A stretch of DNA of 64,000 bases from Acanthornis magna. Taxonomy: Eukaryota > Chordata > Aves > Passeriformes > Acanthizidae. Position 1 is the first letter of the stretch. Each line of letters opens with the position of its first letter. Shown piece after piece: positions 62,181 to 64,000 of this stretch. Both the position numbers and the translations under genes were made by a program. Where the stretch lies: NCBI GenBank assembly GCA_036785705.1, contig JAWUZG010000004.1, forward strand, positions 8,900,501 to 8,964,500, read 5' to 3'. The notes beneath the pieces were generated by a model. It did no database searches. It saw only the letters and a list, made by a program, of their open reading frames with translations, and was not told the origin of the DNA.

Positions 62181-63121
62181 AGAAGGCCAAGAGGGGAAGA
62201 GTGGGGGTAAATCTACTGCAAAATTAGGTATCTAAAAACTAGGTGACTTAAACTCATCTAATAATTGTAGCTCCCTTTACATTCAAGGAAGATTCCTGAA
62301 AAACAATTCAACCTAATCTGAAGAGAAAGTCTTTACTGGTCAAATAACATTTTAAAGTTCTCTAATGTTTTTATTGACTCTACATGCACCTCATGTTCAG
62401 ACATACCTTTTACATGACTGTCACCTCTATTTGTTTTTGAAAATGGGCTTGGTTTCTCAAATAAATCTGAAAGATAGAAAGAAGTAAACAAATAATCTCT
62501 TTAGTCAGCTACTTAAAATTCAGACATACTTATCACATATTTAATCCAAGAGATTTAGGCTGTTTGATAGAGATTCCACTGGCTTGGGTTCCAAGTCTGT
62601 AAACTGGAAATTGGTGAGACTGGGCACAATAGGCAATGCTGAGAACACTAATGTCAACTAAGATGAAACATTCGTTCGGAAGTCATCTAACTGCAACATC
62701 TTTTAATGGGAGTAATTTTTATTAATAAGTGCTGTGATGCCCTCTTTTCATTTTCAATTGCACTACAATGGTGTTACAAAAGAAGCTTTTAATTACACCT
62801 TCTCAATTGCCCTATGATGAAAATGTGAATATCTAGTCTTCCCACATCTGCAGTGTATTAGATTCAACAGATTACAAAGAGGGAAAAAAAAGAAAATTAT
62901 GATGCAGGGTTGGATGTCTCTTATCACCTGTGGTTTTCTACAGTGGAGAAGTTGCCATGAAAGGTAATCATACCAAGTTCTCTTCTTATTTGATGTAAAG
63001 AAAAAGATCTGTTACAGTAAGTTTTCCCTTCATTTTTGGGTAAACTAAACTGCATTCTAGGTGAGTCTGCATCACTTCATTGACTTGAATGACAGCTTCT
63101 CTTCTTGCGCCAAATATATTC
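62181..63121. other. AT-rich unique sequence, no gene seen
   Basis: It separates two minus-strand CR1 fragments. A donor-like TCTAGGTGAGTCTG lies near 63056-63069 without a credible exon. Confidence 0.5.
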
Positions 63122-63552
63122 ATCTGAATCACAGAGTTGTTCAGGTTTGAAGAGACATGTGGAAATTATCTGATCCACACCACCCTGCTGAAACAGGACC
63201 ACCTACCAACACCCAGAATCTTATCTAATCAGCTTTTTAATATCTACAAAGAAGGAGACTACACAACCTCTGGGCACCCTGTACCAGTGCTCACTCATCC
63301 TCGGAGTATTTTCTGATGTTCAGATGGAGCGTCCTATGCTTCAGTTTGTGCTCATTATTATCTATTCTGTCACTGAGCACCACTGACAAGAGCCTGTCTA
63401 CACCCTCTTTACACACTCCCTTCACACACAGGGATGATAATATCCCCAGAGCCTCATCTTCTCGAGACTGAACAGGCCCAACTCTCCCAACCTTTCCTCA
63501 TACATAGCTGCTCCATCCCTTTCATCCTCTTTAGGGCCCTGGGCTGGACTTT
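63122..63552 (-). mobile_element. CR1 LINE 3' fragment, minus strand
   Basis: The left edge (CTGAATCACAGAGTTGTTCAGG) is a reversed CR1 3' end. It is followed by reversed 3' body text such as CACCCTGCTGAAACAGGACC, ACCTCTGGGCACCCTGTACC and CAGTTTGTGCTCATTATTATC, reaching 'ctgaacaggcccaactctccc' and 'agggccctgggctgg'. It is divergent and 5'-truncated near 63552, with no open frame left. Confidence 0.9.
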
Positions 63553-63835
63553 AGACAGAGAAAGACTCTCATGAGAGTCTGATAAACATAAGGGAATATT
63601 TGCAGATATACTGAATGAGTCTTAATTCAAACACCACATTTTCTGGAACACTCTACCACCAAAGAAGGTTTGTATTGCAGATACAAAAAAAAATCTAAGG
63701 TGGTAGTCCTGCATCTAGGCACTTTTATTTTCTTTTTCTCCTTCTCTCTCTCCATCCAACAACTTTTACCCTTTTTATACACCATTTTTTAACAGGTGCC
63801 TTTTCAGATTTATCTTTTACTGTTGGTTCATTGAC
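63553..63835. other. Unique sequence, no gene seen
   Basis: It contains a pyrimidine-rich run at about 63720-63760 and nothing recognisable. Confidence 0.55.
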
Positions 63836-63889
63836 TTACCTTTCAATTTTGCCTTACCTTTCAATTTTGCCTCGCCTTTCAATTTTGCT
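63836..63889. repeat. 18-bp tandem repeat, three copies
   Basis: The unit TTACCTTTCAATTTTGCC occurs twice perfectly (63836-63853 and 63854-63871). A third copy (63872-63889) has three substitutions. A partial TTCAAT follows, then TAAATAAATG. Confidence 0.95.
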
Positions 63890-64000
63890 TTCAATAAATA
63901 AATGCTATTATAGTGTCTTCCTAGGCTTTCTGAATCATTTTCTCTATGTGCTCATTTCTGGCTGTATATTTTTTAAAAATGCAGGTCCACAAAACATTAT

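Noticed and set aside
1..64000. tRNA, rRNA, CRISPR, operon or mobile bacterial features
   Set aside because: No B-box-like sequence in a cloverleaf context, no regularly spaced repeats with unique spacers, and no ribosome-binding-site-linked genes were seen. The repeats indicate avian nuclear DNA.

Overview
This window looks like AT-rich, gene-poor vertebrate nuclear DNA, almost certainly from a bird and probably a songbird. The evidence is the repeat content. There are eight CR1-type LINE fragments, several ending in the typical CR1 3' tail (ATTCTATGATT-like). There are also three well-delimited solitary LTRs of endogenous retroviruses, two of them of an avian ERVL-like type. The assignments come from reading the sequence and recalling family consensus features; no database search was run. 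I see no operons, ribosomal RNA, tRNA, CRISPR array or prokaryotic signal. No intact protein-coding gene is visible. The only recognisable protein-coding remnants are decayed CR1 ORF2 (reverse transcriptase) pieces, so the window is intergenic or lies in very large introns.

Layout. 1-12.5 kb: unique AT-rich sequence, with one curious pair of overlapping open frames at 11.9-12.2 kb. 12.55-16.5 kb: a polypurine (AAAGAG)n microsatellite, a CR1 fragment, a possible enhancer with octamer and MARE-like sites, then a second CR1 split by an inserted solo LTR. 17.3-17.6 kb: a probable decayed LTR. 23.8-24.4 and 28.0-28.1 kb: plus-strand CR1 3' ends. 33.7 and 37.9 kb: two-letter low-complexity tracts, A/C and then G/T. 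34.8 kb: a possible LTR scrap. 41.5-42.5 kb: a GC-richer block holding a 31-bp tandem duplication with a striking CpG-decay signature. 43.8 and 45.8 kb: clusters of transcription-factor-like motifs. 50.05-50.62 kb: a fresh-looking solo LTR with a perfect 8-bp flanking repeat. 53.6-54.2 kb: an ERVL-like solo LTR. 56.0-63.6 kb: four CR1 fragments in 7.5 kb, then a short 18-bp minisatellite.

I did not find a convincing new biological system. The observations most worth a second look are the retrotransposon stratigraphy (LTR inside CR1, with a target-site duplication), the probably young solo LTR at 50 kb, the CpG-decayed tandem duplication at 42.1 kb, and the motif clusters at 45.8, 43.8 and 13.2 kb that could be conserved non-coding elements. 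A few splice-site-bounded exon candidates (30.6, 38.1 and 53.2 kb) are recorded as guesses.
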